Of a stretch of 59,869 bases of DNA, positions 59,753-59,869 are shown one piece after another. This DNA comes from Calditrichaceae bacterium. GTDB taxonomy: Bacteria > Calditrichota > Calditrichia > RBG-13-44-9 > J075. The notes under the pieces are model-generated. The model searched no databases and had not been told where the DNA came from. It saw only the letters and a program-made list of their open reading frames with translations. A program made the position numbers and the translations under genes. The first letter of the stretch is position 1. The number at the start of each line of letters is the position of its first letter. The DNA lies in assembly GCA_013360445.1 (NCBI GenBank), contig JABWBP010000048.1, forward strand, positions 1-59,869, in the 5' to 3' direction.

Positions 59753-59806
59753 GATGGAGAGGAAAATAATTGGGAGTGTCAGTTTTTTTGTGCTTTTGAT
59801 GTAGAA

Positions 59807-59859
59807 AGAGATGTTGGTTAACGGAAGGAGCGGAGCGACTGAAGTTAGCCAACATCTCT
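59807..59859. repeat. palindrome with 16-bp arms at the window edge
   Basis: AGAGATGTTGGTTAAC (59807-59822) and GTTAGCCAACATCTCT (59844-59859) are inverted copies with one mismatch around a 21-base loop. It lies immediately upstream of, and in open frame with, the LVIVD-repeat protein. Confidence 0.75.
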
Positions 59860-59869
59860 GGCGAGACTG

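Noticed and set aside
1-59869. tRNA, rRNA, riboswitch, prophage, integrase or toxin-antitoxin genes
   Set aside because: Nothing with the necessary sequence or structure was found by reading. A tRNAscan-SE and Infernal/Rfam run would settle small RNAs.

Overview
The window reads as a piece of chromosome from an uncultured-type bacterium of the FCB superphylum (Calditrichota, KSB1, Ignavibacteria or a neighbouring lineage). This is inferred from three secreted proteins ending in a type IX secretion sorting domain of the 'YPNPFNP ... ASGVYLYR ... KMVLLK' style, from TonB-dependent, Omp85 and Wzi-like outer-membrane proteins, and from a complete BatABCDE-type operon. No rRNA, tRNA, CRISPR array, phage module or transposase gene was seen.

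Layout. 1-12 kb: the 3' end of a cadherin-like T9SS cargo gene, an orphan Mrr-N winged-helix protein, an acyl-CoA dehydrogenase, a TPR protein, the peptidoglycan-recycling ligase Mpl, an MFS transporter, and a probable metal-uptake group (ZnuD-like TonB receptor, a lipoprotein built of two copies of one domain, a small HQH membrane protein and a Fur-family-like box). 12-19 kb: a methyltransferase, a second MFS protein, a small membrane protein, an Omp85/BamA-family protein and a class V aminotransferase. 19-26.3 kb, minus strand: SPOR lipoprotein, yebC, ruvC, ruvA, ruvB, queA, rseP, pgeF. 26.6-34.3 kb: an Ig-like lipoprotein, a 1369-residue T9SS protein and a di-heme cytochrome c peroxidase. 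34.4-46.8 kb: a minus-strand Bat operon in the order moxR-adjacent BatD-like protein, moxR, DUF58, SurA-like TPR lipoprotein, BatD-like protein, batA, batB, batC, Gln-rich TPR protein, batD, batE. 47-59.9 kb: a surface-glycan locus with two large fusion enzymes, three transferases or lyases of polysaccharide metabolism, two methyltransferases, a Wzi-like outer-membrane protein and a T9SS LVIVD-repeat protein.

Two things stand out. First, both polyprenyl-phosphate sugar-1-phosphate transferase (PGT) modules in the glycan locus are fused to other enzymes. One is joined to a full-length WecA/MraY-type transferase and one to a GT2 glycosyltransferase. Both lack the canonical Asp-Glu catalytic dyad (Tyr-Lys in one, Asn-Asp in the other). 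Second, gaps between genes are filled with many unrelated families of imperfect palindromes built from short tandem words. Each family typically has an array on one arm and its reverse complement on the other. Several lie inside reading frames right after a start codon or supply a C-terminal tail and stop codon, so they add residues to proteins while keeping operons readable. One element has 19-bp terminal inverted repeats and a 3-bp flanking direct repeat like a MITE. Function and mobility of these elements are inference; their structure is visible in the sequence.
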